Assembly (NCBI GenBank): GCA_003220985.1
Contig: QHTY01000147.1
Location: 1-36,169, forward strand
Direction: 5' to 3'
Length of the DNA stretch: 36,169 nt
Source of the DNA: Gemmatimonadota bacterium
Lineage (GTDB): Bacteria; Gemmatimonadota; Gemmatimonadetes; Gemmatimonadales; GWC2-71-9
The position numbers and the translations under genes are program-made. Below, one piece after another: positions 7,522 to 15,590 of the stretch (within the stretch, counting starts at the first letter, position 1; every line of letters begins with the position of its first letter). The notes under the pieces were generated by a model. That model was not told the origin of the DNA. It worked only from the letters and a program-made list of their open reading frames with translations, and did not search any database.

Positions 7522-9212
7522 AGGGTCCTCGCTTTCAGCTGTGCCGCGATGTAGTCGGACGTCCGCCAGGACAGCGCCATGATCGTCCAGGTGGGATTCT
7601 TGTCGGCTTGCGACGTGAACGGCGCGCCATCGGCCACGAAGAGATTCTTGACCTCGTGGGTCTGGCAATTCGAGTTCACGACCGAGGTCTTTGGATCGGC
7701 GCCCATGCGCGCGCCGCCCAATTCGTGGATGATCACGCCACCCGCCGCGATGCCGTAGCCATCTTCTTTGCTCGGCATATCCCCCCAGGGCGTGCCGCCC
7801 ATCTCCTTGATGAGCGCGCGGAAAGTCTCCTGCATGTGCTTCACCTGCAGGTGCTCGTGATCGGTGAACTGCCAATGGAAGCGCAGCACCGGGATCCCCC
7901 AGCGGTCTACGACTCTGGGGTCGATCTCGCAATAGCTGCCCTCGTTGGGAATCATCTCCCCACGGCCTGAGAAGCCGACATAGGCGCCATAGTAGCGGCG
8001 GTAGTCCGCCTTGAGCTGCTTGCCGTAGCCACCGCCGGGCGGGTAGTTCTGGATTCCGCCCAGAATGCCGTAGTCGGGCATGTCGGCGCCGCCCCAGACC
8101 TCGATGTGGTAGCCACGCGGGAAGTCGAGCTTCTTGTTGTCGAGCCACCACGGCATGTAGACATGCATGCCGCCGACGCCGTCGTGATTGTGGGGGATGT
8201 GGTCCATCAGCTTCGGAACGAATCCCCCGACATCCGTGCCGGTCGTGTCGGTGAGATATTTGCCCACCGTGCCGCTGGCATTCGCAAGCCCGTTCGGAAA
8301 TGACGGCGATTTCGAGTTGAGCAGCAGCCGGGAGGTTTCGCAGGCGCTGGCGGCCAGCACGACGACGCGGGCGTCGATGTGGTGCTCGCTGCCGTCTTTC
8401 GTGTCTATGTATGTGACGCCACTCGCGCGGCCGTCCCGGCCCAGCGTGACTTCGCGCGCCATCGCGTTGGTCAGCAGCGTGAGCTTGCCCGTCTTTAGCG
8501 CGGGGGCGATCAGCACGTTGGTCGACGAGAAGTTGGAATTCGTCTTACAGCCGCGGTTACACTGCCCGCAGTAATGGCACGCCGCGCGCCCGGGCAGCGG
8601 CCGGGTCAGGATCGAGAGGCGAGAAGGGACGCAGGTGACATTGAGCCGGCGCGCCGCCTGCTGCACGAGCAACTCGTAGCAGCGCGGCTTGGGCGGCGGC
8701 AGGAACAGGCTGTCAGGTGCGTTCGGGATGTTTTCTTTGCTCCCGAAGACGCCCACCAGCTGCTCGAGCTTCTCGTAGTAGGGCCGGACGTCGTCGTAGC
8801 TGATTGGCCAGTCGTCGCCCAGGCCGTCGAACGTCTTCGCCTTGAAGTCGCGCGGACCGAAGCGCAGCGAGATACGACCCCAGTGGTTCGTCCGGCCGCC
8901 AACCATTCGCGCGCGCCACCAGCGGAACCTGTTCCCCTGCGCGACGGTGTAGGGCTCCCCGGGGATTTCCCATCCACCGATGCAGCCGTCGAACTCACCA
9001 AAGGGCCGGTCTTTGGTGGAAGCGCCGCGGCGTGGCGACTCGTACGGCCAGGTCAACATCGCGGAGTCGGTCGTGTTGTCCCACGGACGGCCCGCCTCGA
9101 GCACGGTGACGTTGACGCCGGCGCGGGTGAGGGCGTATGCGGCCATCCCACCGCCGGCTCCGGAGCCGACGATGAGCACATCGGCCGGTGAGGCTTGGGT
9201 TGCAAAGCGCAT
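7518..9212 (-). CDS. GMC-family FAD-dependent oxidoreductase, probable glucoside 3-dehydrogenase large subunit
   Basis: The 564-aa product has the FAD-binding loop GSGAGGG at residues 16-22, with Glu39 ending strand 2. The C-terminal GMC domain has HELGGARMG starting at His496 and NPTWTI starting at Asn539, the usual catalytic His-Asn pair. A four-cysteine cluster, Cys212, Cys215, Cys218 and Cys222 (CHYCGQCNRGC), is reminiscent of the iron-sulfur site reported in bacterial glucoside 3-dehydrogenases. It has no signal peptide of its own and would be exported bound to the Tat small subunit encoded next. GGGAG lies seven bases before ATG 9212. Likely role: periplasmic oxidation of glycosides at C3 with electrons going to a cytochrome. 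No cytochrome gene is in the window. Confidence 0.87.
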   Translation of the reverse strand: MRFATQASPADVLIVGSGAGGGMAAYALTRAGVNVTVLEAGRPWDNTTDSAMLTWPYESPRRGASTKDRPFGEFDGCIGGWEIPGEPYTVAQGNRFRWWRARMVGGRTNHWGRISLRFGPRDFKAKTFDGLGDDWPISYDDVRPYYEKLEQLVGVFGSKENIPNAPDSLFLPPPKPRCYELLVQQAARRLNVTCVPSRLSILTRPLPGRAACHYCGQCNRGCKTNSNFSSTNVLIAPALKTGKLTLLTNAMAREVTLGRDGRASGVTYIDTKDGSEHHIDARVVVLAASACETSRLLLNSKSPSFPNGLANASGTVGKYLTDTTGTDVGGFVPKLMDHIPHNHDGVGGMHVYMPWWLDNKKLDFPRGYHIEVWGGADMPDYGILGGIQNYPPGGGYGKQLKADYRRYYGAYVGFSGRGEMIPNEGSYCEIDPRVVDRWGIPVLRFHWQFTDHEHLQVKHMQETFRALIKEMGGTPWGDMPSKEDGYGIAAGGVIIHELGGARMGADPKTSVVNSNCQTHEVKNLFVADGAPFTSQADKNPTWTIMALSWRTSDYIAAQLKARTL

Positions 9213-9232
9213 GCAAGACTCCCGTGTCAGGT

Positions 9233-10960
9233 TCAGTAGCCGAGTGCACCGCCGGCGGAACGCGGGTCAGGCACACCAACCCATCCGCCCGCCGTGCGCT
9301 GTATGGCCTCCACGAGCCCCTGTCTACCGCGCCACGCGTCGATGCGATGTCCCATCGCCCGCAGCGCCTGGAGCGTCGCGTCGCTGAAACCTCCGTCCTC
9401 GTAGCGAATCACGTCGGGAAGAGCCTGGTGGTGGATCCGCGGTGCCGCCATCGCGGCACTCAGATCCATGCCTTGATCGAGGACATCGAGGATGACTTGA
9501 GCCACCGACGTGATGATCGTCGGACCCCCAGGCGTCCCGACCACCATTTCGAGCTGGCCACTCTTGTCGAGGACGATGGACGGCGTCATCGCCGAGAGCA
9601 TCCGCTTGCCGGGCTGGATGGCGTTGGCTTCGCCCTGCACGAGGCCGTACATGTTCGGCTTGCCGGGCGCCGAGGTGAAGTCGTCCATTTCATTGTTCAA
9701 GAGGAATCCGGCACCCGTGACGGTGACGCCGCTCCCGAACCCGCCGTTGAGCGTCGTGGTGACGGCCGCCGCGTTTCCCTGCGCGTCCACGATGGAGTAA
9801 TGCGTCGTGTTCATCCCTTCACGGCCCGTCGCGGCCGGCGGCGTGGGAGTCGCGTGCTGTGGATCGATCTGAGCCCGCAACGTGGCCGCGTACGGTTTCG
9901 AGAGCAAACGGTCGAGGGGCATGTCCACGAAGTCGGGGTCGCCCAGCCAGCGATTGCGGTCGATGAACGCTCGGCGCATCGCCTCGGTCAGGAGGTGTAC
10001 ATACGCCGGCGTCCCGAACCTGGGGATGGTGTCGAAGCCCTCGAGGATATTCAGGATCTCGCCCATCGTCACGCCGCCGGACGAGGGCGGCGGCATCGAG
10101 TAGATCGTAGAGCCGCGATAGGTGAGCCGCACCGGCGTACGCCACTTGGCCTGGTAGCGCCCCAAGTCTTCTTTCGTGATCAACCCCCCACCGCGGTGCA
10201 TCTCGGCGACGATCAGATCCGCGATCTGGCCGCGGTAGAAGACGTCAGGCCCGGAATCACTGATGAGCTGCAGCGTGCGCGCGAGGTCCGGTTGCTTCCA
10301 CGTGGTGCCGGGCGGGGGCGCGCTGTCGCCCGGCAAGAACTGCGTCCGGCTGGCGGGGAATCGCGCCAGCAGCTCCCGGTCGCCGGCGATGTTGCGGCTG
10401 CGATCCGCATCTATGACGTGGCCCCGTGCCAGCCGAATCGCGGGCGCCAGCAGCGTCGCCCACGGCAGCGAGCCGTAACGCTTCCAGGCCGCGTGGAGCC
10501 CCGCGACGCTTCCGGGGACGCCCGCGGCGAGGTGTCCGATGCGACTCTTGTCGGTGACATTCCCGGCGGAATCGACATACATGTCGCGGCTCGCGCCGGA
10601 CGGAGCCGCTTCGCGATAGTCGAGTGCCGCCACCTCGCCGGCGGCCGTGCGGTAGACGATGAACCCGCCGCCGCCGACGTTCCCCGCGACCGGATAGACG
10701 ACTTCCAGCGCGAACGCCACGGCTACCGCGGCATCGATGGCGTTCCCACCCTCCTTCAGGATCTCCACGCCGGCTTGTGTAGCGAGCGGATGGGCCGTGA
10801 CGACCATGGCATGAGGCGCCGTCACCGGCTGCGAGCGCAATGTCCACGTCGCGGGGATGATGGGGGCGCCGCGGATGACCGGCGCGGGCGTTTCTGGTGG
10901 ACGGACGCCGCCGCATCCGGCGGCCGCCAAGGCGATGATTACAGCGAGGATCTTTCGCAT
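9233..10960 (-). CDS. ggt: Gamma-glutamyltranspeptidase, lipoprotein form
   Basis: The 575-aa product is a gamma-glutamyltransferase (PF01019) that cleaves gamma-glutamyl bonds of glutathione and related peptides outside the cytoplasm. It is an Ntn hydrolase that self-cleaves before Thr385 (NTTHYSIVD), the new N-terminal nucleophile. Other landmarks are GGNAIDAAVA near 71, GNVGGGGF near 93, LNNEMDDF, and the C-terminal GTPGGPTII loop. The N-terminus is a lipoprotein signal ending AAGC with Cys16, so the enzyme is probably anchored rather than soluble. Length is normal. It is transcribed away from murQ across only 28 bases and precedes the GMC operon by 20 bases, so it may share that transcript. 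Confidence 0.93.
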   Translation of the reverse strand: MRKILAVIIALAAAGCGGVRPPETPAPVIRGAPIIPATWTLRSQPVTAPHAMVVTAHPLATQAGVEILKEGGNAIDAAVAVAFALEVVYPVAGNVGGGGFIVYRTAAGEVAALDYREAAPSGASRDMYVDSAGNVTDKSRIGHLAAGVPGSVAGLHAAWKRYGSLPWATLLAPAIRLARGHVIDADRSRNIAGDRELLARFPASRTQFLPGDSAPPPGTTWKQPDLARTLQLISDSGPDVFYRGQIADLIVAEMHRGGGLITKEDLGRYQAKWRTPVRLTYRGSTIYSMPPPSSGGVTMGEILNILEGFDTIPRFGTPAYVHLLTEAMRRAFIDRNRWLGDPDFVDMPLDRLLSKPYAATLRAQIDPQHATPTPPAATGREGMNTTHYSIVDAQGNAAAVTTTLNGGFGSGVTVTGAGFLLNNEMDDFTSAPGKPNMYGLVQGEANAIQPGKRMLSAMTPSIVLDKSGQLEMVVGTPGGPTIITSVAQVILDVLDQGMDLSAAMAAPRIHHQALPDVIRYEDGGFSDATLQALRAMGHRIDAWRGRQGLVEAIQRTAGGWVGVPDPRSAGGALGY

Positions 10961-10988
10961 TCGTAATCTTATCGTCTAATTCTCCTCC

Positions 10989-11915
10989 ATGACAAACCTC
11001 GCTTTTCGGGACCCGCGGGCCACCGAGCAGCGCAATCCGCGTACCGAGCGCATCGATGTGGCCTCGAGTCTCGAGATCGTGGACCTGATGAATGGGGAGG
11101 ACGCGACGGTCGCGGGCGTCGTGCGCGGCGAACGCGAACGCATCGCGGCCGCCATCGACCTGATCGTCGAGGCATTCCGGGCCGGGGGCCGGCTGGTCTA
11201 CGTGGGTGCGGGGACATCCGGCCGTCTCGGCGTGCTCGACGCGACCGAATGCCCGCCGACATTTGGTGTGCCGCCGGCGATGGTGGTCGGCGTAATCGCG
11301 GGGGGCTACCCGGCGCTCGTGAAGAGCGCTGAAGGGGCGGAGGACGACGTCAATGCGGGTGGTGCGGCGATGGATACGGCGGGCGTCACGAATCGCGACG
11401 TCGTCGTCGGGATCGCCGCCAGCGGTACCACCCCGTACGTGCGTATGGCCCTATCCCGCGCGCAAACACTCGGCGCACGGACCGTCCTCGTCACCTGCTC
11501 GAAGCCACCGAAGGTCCTCGCCGAGACCTGCGACGTCGTCATCAACCCGATCACGGGGCCCGAGGTGCTGACGGGATCCACGCGCCTCAAGGCCGGCACC
11601 GCGACCAAGCTGGTCCTCAACACGCTGACGACGGGGGCGATGATCCGGCTGGGGAAGGTGTACGGCAACCTCATGGTGGACCTGGTCGCCTTGAGCGCCA
11701 AGCTGCACGACCGCGGCGAGCGGATCGTGATGGAGTGTTGTGGCGTGAGTCGCGAGGAAGCGCGCGAGGCGATCACGGGGGCGGGCGGGAGCGTCAAGCT
11801 CGCGATCGTGATGGCGCGTCGCAAGGTCAGCGCCGCAGAGGCGCGCCGGCTGCTCGAGGCGGCCGGCGGCTTCGTCCGTCCCGTCGTCGGCGATCCGCCC
11901 GCCGTGACGCGATGA
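10989..11915 (+). CDS. murQ: N-acetylmuramic acid 6-phosphate etherase
   Basis: The 308-aa product is a SIS-domain lyase that splits the lactyl ether of MurNAc-6-phosphate to give GlcNAc-6-phosphate and lactate in the cytoplasm. The signature YVGAGTSGRLGVLDATECPP lies at 71-90, including the catalytic Glu87. The second acidic motif SAEGAEDD begins at 113. ITGPEVLTGSTRLKAGTATK forms the second sugar-phosphate contact. Length is typical. The stop overlaps the anmK start as ATGA, and nagZ follows the same way, giving a complete 1,6-anhydro-MurNAc salvage operon. No good ribosome site precedes ATG 10989; the sequence is CTCCTCC-rich, which could pair with a downstream purine tract. Confidence 0.95.
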   Translation: MTNLAFRDPRATEQRNPRTERIDVASSLEIVDLMNGEDATVAGVVRGERERIAAAIDLIVEAFRAGGRLVYVGAGTSGRLGVLDATECPPTFGVPPAMVVGVIAGGYPALVKSAEGAEDDVNAGGAAMDTAGVTNRDVVVGIAASGTTPYVRMALSRAQTLGARTVLVTCSKPPKVLAETCDVVINPITGPEVLTGSTRLKAGTATKLVLNTLTTGAMIRLGKVYGNLMVDLVALSAKLHDRGERIVMECCGVSREEAREAITGAGGSVKLAIVMARRKVSAAEARRLLEAAGGFVRPVVGDPPAVTR

Positions 11916-13051
11916 GCGACACGCTCGCGGTCGGCGTGATGTCGGGGACATCGCTCGACGGGATCTCGACGGCCCTGGTACGACTGCGGGACGGTGCCGG
12001 AGGCGCGGAGCTCGTCGCCTTCCGCCAGGAGCCGTACAGCTCGGCGGAGCGGGGCGCAATCATCGACGCGATGGCACGCGGCACGCCGAAGGACGTGGCG
12101 TTTTTGCACGTCGCGCTGGGCGAACGGTTTGCCGCTGCCGTCCTCGGCTTGCTGGCGCAGGCGCGCGCGTCGCCCAAAGATCTGTCGTTTATCGCATCCC
12201 ACGGCCAAACGATCTGGCATGAGCCCGGGCGCGCGACGTTCCAGCTCGGCGACGCTGCCGTGCTGGCCGAGCGCGTCGGCGTTCGCGTGGTGAGCGATTT
12301 TCGCGCGCGCGACGTGGCGGCGGGAGGGCAGGGCGCGCCGCTCGTGCCGCTCGCCGATGTCATGCTGTTCGGGCATGAACAGCACGGGCGCTGGCTGCTG
12401 AACGTCGGCGGGATGGCGAATGTCACGTGGGTGCCGCGGCGCGGTGTGGCCGAGGGTGCGTTTGCGTTCGACACCGGCCCGGGCGTCGCCGTGATCGACG
12501 CGATCACGCGGCGCCTGGATCCGGACGCGCCGTACGACCGCGATGGCGAGCGCGCCCGCCGCGGCCGGCCGGTCGCTAAGCTCCTCGAGGAGCTGTTGGC
12601 GGATCCGTATTTCGATCAGCCGCCGCCCAAGAGCACGGGGCGCGAGCGGTTCGGGATCGATTACGCCGACAAGGTGCTCGCGCGTGTCAAGAAAGCCGGC
12701 GGCTCCGACAATGACGCGATCGCCACTGCGACGGCGCTCACGGCGGAATCGATCGGGCGGGCGATTGCGCGTTGGGGGGAAGGGAGAAGGGGGACGGGGG
12801 ACGGGGAAATCGCGGAGGTGGTGATCTCGGGTGGCGGCGCCAAGAATCCCGCGCTGGTCGAACGACTGGCCGCAAAGATCCAGCCGCGCCCCGTCGTGCT
12901 ATTCGATCAGCTGTTCTTCGACGGCGAGGCGAAAGAAGCGGTCGCGTTCGCGTTTCTCGGCATGCAGACCGTGTCCGGGAAGCCGGGCAATCTGCCGGCG
13001 GCGACGGGCGCGCGGGGACCGCGCGTGTTGGGACACATCACGCCCGCATGA
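11912..13051 (+). CDS. anmK: Anhydro-N-acetylmuramic acid kinase
   Basis: The 379-aa product opens and phosphorylates 1,6-anhydro-MurNAc to MurNAc-6-phosphate, feeding MurQ. Family motifs are the phosphate loop GTSLDG at 12-17, the DFRARDVAAGGQGAP block with catalytic Asp134, LLNVGGMANVTW and the ISGGGAKNP adenosine loop at 305-313. Residues about 288-299 (WGEGRRGTGDGE) form a Gly-rich insert just before that loop. The insert is encoded by G-rich 7-nt units and is probably a surface loop grown by repeat expansion. ATG 11912 overlaps the murQ stop by four bases and is the first start giving the canonical MSGTSLDG N-terminus. Confidence 0.95.
   Translation: MSDTLAVGVMSGTSLDGISTALVRLRDGAGGAELVAFRQEPYSSAERGAIIDAMARGTPKDVAFLHVALGERFAAAVLGLLAQARASPKDLSFIASHGQTIWHEPGRATFQLGDAAVLAERVGVRVVSDFRARDVAAGGQGAPLVPLADVMLFGHEQHGRWLLNVGGMANVTWVPRRGVAEGAFAFDTGPGVAVIDAITRRLDPDAPYDRDGERARRGRPVAKLLEELLADPYFDQPPPKSTGRERFGIDYADKVLARVKKAGGSDNDAIATATALTAESIGRAIARWGEGRRGTGDGEIAEVVISGGGAKNPALVERLAAKIQPRPVVLFDQLFFDGEAKEAVAFAFLGMQTVSGKPGNLPAATGARGPRVLGHITPA
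12789..12806 (+). repeat. G-rich heptanucleotide tandem repeat inside anmK
   Basis: Two exact GGGGGAC units followed by a partial GGGGA lie within an imperfect G-rich run that begins near 12774. They encode part of the Gly/Arg insert before the ISGGGA loop of AnmK. The unit length is not a multiple of three. Confidence 0.7.
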
Positions 13052-14490
13052 TTCTGCCTCCCCTCCCGCGTGCGCGCCTCGTGTGTCCGGCGCTGCGCTG
13101 GCGACGCGGCTCCTTCAAGTCCGAACGCACGAAAATCGAGCAAGCGCTGGCCGCTGGAGTGGGCGGATTCATTCTCTTTGGCGGCACGCGCGCCGCCGTG
13201 ACCGCGCTCGCGAGAGCACTGCGCGACGTTGCCGGCCGTCCACTGCTGCTCGGCTCGGACTTCGAGCGGGGGCCGGGGCAACAGGTGAAGGGTCTCACCG
13301 AGCTGCCGCCGCCCGCCGCGCTCGGGTATCTCAACGATCTCGATGCCACGTATGCCGCGGCGTCGATAACCGCCACCGAAGCGCGCGCGGTCGGGCTCAA
13401 CTGGATATTCGCGCCGGTCTGCGATCTCGACATCGAGCCGAAGAACCCGATCGTGCAGACGCGCTCGTTCGCTGCTGATCCGGAACGCGTGGCGGCGCAT
13501 GCGGCCGCCTGGATTCGTGGTTGCCAGGAACATGGGGCGCTTGCGTGTGCCAAGCACTACCCCGGACATGGGCGGACCACGACGGACTCGCACGAAGGCC
13601 TTCCCATTGTCGAGGCAATGGGTGACGACGTGCAGCGCACCGACGTCGCGCCGTTCAAAGCGGCCGTGGACGCCGGCGTTGGGAGTGTCATGCCGGCGTT
13701 CGTCGCCTACCCGCGCTGGGACGCGAGCGGCTCTGCCGCGACGTTCTCTCCGATCATACTCGGGTATCTGCGCGACACCCTGAGGTTCAGCGGGCTCACG
13801 GTAACGGATGCCTTCATCATGGGCGGCGCGACTGCGGCGGCGCCGGAGGGTGAAGCGGCAGCGGCGGCGATCGCCGCCGGGTGCGACATGCTGCTGTATC
13901 CGACGGATTGGGCTGGTGTCGTCCACGCGCTGGAAGGCGTCCCGGCTGCGAGGGCTGAGGAGGCACTGGCGAGATACGAGAAAAGCCTCGGGGAGTGGGG
14001 GATGGGGGACGCGGGACGGGTGGACGACGCGATGCTAGTCGAGCATCAGAAGTTCGCCGATAGTCTATCTGATCGAGCCGTTCATCTGATTCGTGGGACG
14101 TCGCCAGCGCTTTCGAAATCCCTTGCCGTCACGATTGTCGACGACGACGTCGGAGGTCCATACACGATCCCGCCGCGCGACGTGTTTGCCAAGACCTTAG
14201 CAACGCAGGGGGTACGGTTTCCCAGAAACCGGACACCTGACACCCGACACCTGATCCTCGTATACGCGGAGCCGAGATCGTGGAAGGGCCGCGCCGATCT
14301 GGGCGCGCAGTCAGTCGCGAAGCTCGAGCGGCTGGTGCCTGGGGCATCACTCGTGGTCTTGTTCGCGCATCCGCGGCTGGCTGCCCAAATCCCAGGTGAC
14401 GTGCCAGTCGTGTGCGCCTGGCATGGGCAGGCGTTGATGCAACGGGCAGCGGCGCGCTGGGTTCAAGCTGCCGGTGTACAGCGCGGATAG
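13048..14490 (+). CDS. nagZ: Glycoside hydrolase family 3 beta-N-acetylglucosaminidase (NagZ-like) with extra C-terminal domain
   Basis: The 480-aa product is a GH3 enzyme that removes GlcNAc from GlcNAc-anhydroMurNAc peptides, upstream of AnmK and MurQ. The NagZ-specific loop KHYPGHGRTTTDSH lies at 169-182, with the Asp180/His182 acid-base dyad. The nucleophile is Asp254 in VTDAF. There is no signal peptide, so recycling is cytoplasmic. At 480 aa it is longer than the roughly 340-aa single-domain NagZ. Residues about 330-480 form an added alpha/beta domain like the second GH3 domain of Bacillus-type NagZ. Two G-rich or ACC-rich 7-nt repeat tracts are embedded in it (about residues 315-323 and 395-402). 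The ATGA overlap with anmK shows coupling. Confidence 0.9.
   Translation: MILPPLPRARLVCPALRWRRGSFKSERTKIEQALAAGVGGFILFGGTRAAVTALARALRDVAGRPLLLGSDFERGPGQQVKGLTELPPPAALGYLNDLDATYAAASITATEARAVGLNWIFAPVCDLDIEPKNPIVQTRSFAADPERVAAHAAAWIRGCQEHGALACAKHYPGHGRTTTDSHEGLPIVEAMGDDVQRTDVAPFKAAVDAGVGSVMPAFVAYPRWDASGSAATFSPIILGYLRDTLRFSGLTVTDAFIMGGATAAAPEGEAAAAAIAAGCDMLLYPTDWAGVVHALEGVPAARAEEALARYEKSLGEWGMGDAGRVDDAMLVEHQKFADSLSDRAVHLIRGTSPALSKSLAVTIVDDDVGGPYTIPPRDVFAKTLATQGVRFPRNRTPDTRHLILVYAEPRSWKGRADLGAQSVAKLERLVPGASLVVLFAHPRLAAQIPGDVPVVCAWHGQALMQRAAARWVQAAGVQRG
13990..14017 (+). repeat. Degenerate G-rich heptanucleotide repeat inside nagZ
   Basis: Four adjacent 7-nt units read GGGGAGT, GGGGGAT, GGGGGAC and GCGGGAC, followed by a further GGGTGGAC. 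They resemble the anmK repeat 1.2 kb upstream and encode a GEWGMGDAGR linker after the catalytic domain. Confidence 0.7.
14232..14252 (+). repeat. GACACCY heptanucleotide repeat x3 inside nagZ
   Basis: Three adjacent units read GACACCT, GACACCC and GACACCT. They lie in the added C-terminal domain of the NagZ-like protein (NRTPDTRHL) in frame. The 7-nt period matches the other coding repeats in this window although the sequence differs. Confidence 0.7.
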
Positions 14491-15589
14491 GCGCGTGGAC
14501 CGCACCGAACCGCCGGAGGCGCGCAGCCACCACCTCGTGGATACTCTGCGGCTATGGACGTACCGTGTTCCGGCTACGCACGCGGCGGTCCTTCCGCCCC
14601 ACACGCAGCATCCCAATCCGCTGGTCATCGGTGATTCCGTCGTGGCGTCCGTGTTCTCCCCCGGCGCGATCTACTCTGTGCACAAGGCGACCGGCGAACT
14701 GCAGTGGTTTTCCCAGTTGGATGGTTTCGCCGGAGCACAAGTCGTCGCTGCTGATGGGTGGATCTTTGCGAAGTCCAGCAAGACGTTGTATTGCCTCGAC
14801 GCGGCGCAGGGCACTCGGCAGTGGTCTTTTTCCCCAATCCCGAACAGCCGGGAGACGATCTACTCCTGCCCGACATATCACCAGGCCCGAGTCTTCATCG
14901 GCGACCGTGCTGGCATGTTTCATTGTCTCGATGCGGCATCGGGCCGTTTGCTCTGGGCGAAGAAGGTCTCGACTGAGCGGAACAATCAAGTGAATGCGAC
15001 CGCCGCGATCCACGACGACATCGCGGTGATCGGGTGCAATGCGGGCCTCATCGCGGCATACGACATCCCGACGGGCCGTGAGCTATGGCAGCAGTCGATC
15101 GACGGGCCGTGCGTCGACGAGATCCTGGCACAAAGGGGCCAGGTCTTCGCAACAACGGCGGATTCGATCTACGCGCTGGATGCCGCCACCGGGGACATCG
15201 CGTTTCGCAGGCAATGGCCGTCGCTGCAGGTGCGGGCCGTCACGCTCTGCCGGGACTCTATCGTGAGCGTCCTCAGAGATCGGACGCGGCGTGACGCAGA
15301 GACACTGCGCGGGGCGCTGGTGGCGTTCAACGGGGCGAAAGACCTTTTCCACGTTCCGGCGGCCGAGTTCGTCGTCGCAATTCGTTTTCACGAGGGCTCG
15401 GGCCTGATATTCGAGACGCGGCTGGATGGGCTCGGAATCGTGGACCCTGCAACGGGCGGCCGGCTGCACAACATCCATCGCGACGACGATCTGTTTAGCT
15501 GCGGGCTGGTGGATGTCGACGCAGACAGGATCTACGCGATGGATATGGAGGGTACGATCTACGCGCTCCGATCGCCCATCGCCAGCTAA
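14474..15589 (+). CDS. PQQ-like beta-propeller repeat protein
   Basis: The protein is up to 371 aa and built of repeated blades of the PQQ-like (PF13360/PF13570) type. Recurring segments are IYSVHKATGELQW, LYCLDAAQGTRQW, FHCLDAASGRLLW, IAAYDIPTGRELW and IYALDAATGDIAF, about seven in all. No signal peptide is visible, so it may be cytoplasmic, which is unusual for this repeat class. The start is uncertain: GTG 14474 overlaps nagZ by 17 bases, GTG 14495 follows its stop, and GTG 14537 is also in frame. There is no ATG near. It follows the wall-recycling genes closely and may ride on their transcript, but nothing in it suggests an enzymatic role. It could be a scaffold or sensor. Confidence 0.75.
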   Translation: MYSADRRVDRTEPPEARSHHLVDTLRLWTYRVPATHAAVLPPHTQHPNPLVIGDSVVASVFSPGAIYSVHKATGELQWFSQLDGFAGAQVVAADGWIFAKSSKTLYCLDAAQGTRQWSFSPIPNSRETIYSCPTYHQARVFIGDRAGMFHCLDAASGRLLWAKKVSTERNNQVNATAAIHDDIAVIGCNAGLIAAYDIPTGRELWQQSIDGPCVDEILAQRGQVFATTADSIYALDAATGDIAFRRQWPSLQVRAVTLCRDSIVSVLRDRTRRDAETLRGALVAFNGAKDLFHVPAAEFVVAIRFHEGSGLIFETRLDGLGIVDPATGGRLHNIHRDDDLFSCGLVDVDADRIYAMDMEGTIYALRSPIAS

Positions 15590-15590
15590 G

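Noticed and set aside
7522-8151. Upstream extension of the Tat small-subunit frame
   Set aside because: It overlaps the GMC gene fully in another frame. The start at 7521 gives the Tat signal and an ATGA junction.
9188-10966. A 592-codon plus-strand open frame opposite ggt
   Set aside because: It lies entirely antisense to a gene with full family motifs. GC-rich third positions keep the opposite strand free of stops, and the translation is Arg/His-rich with no recognisable domain.
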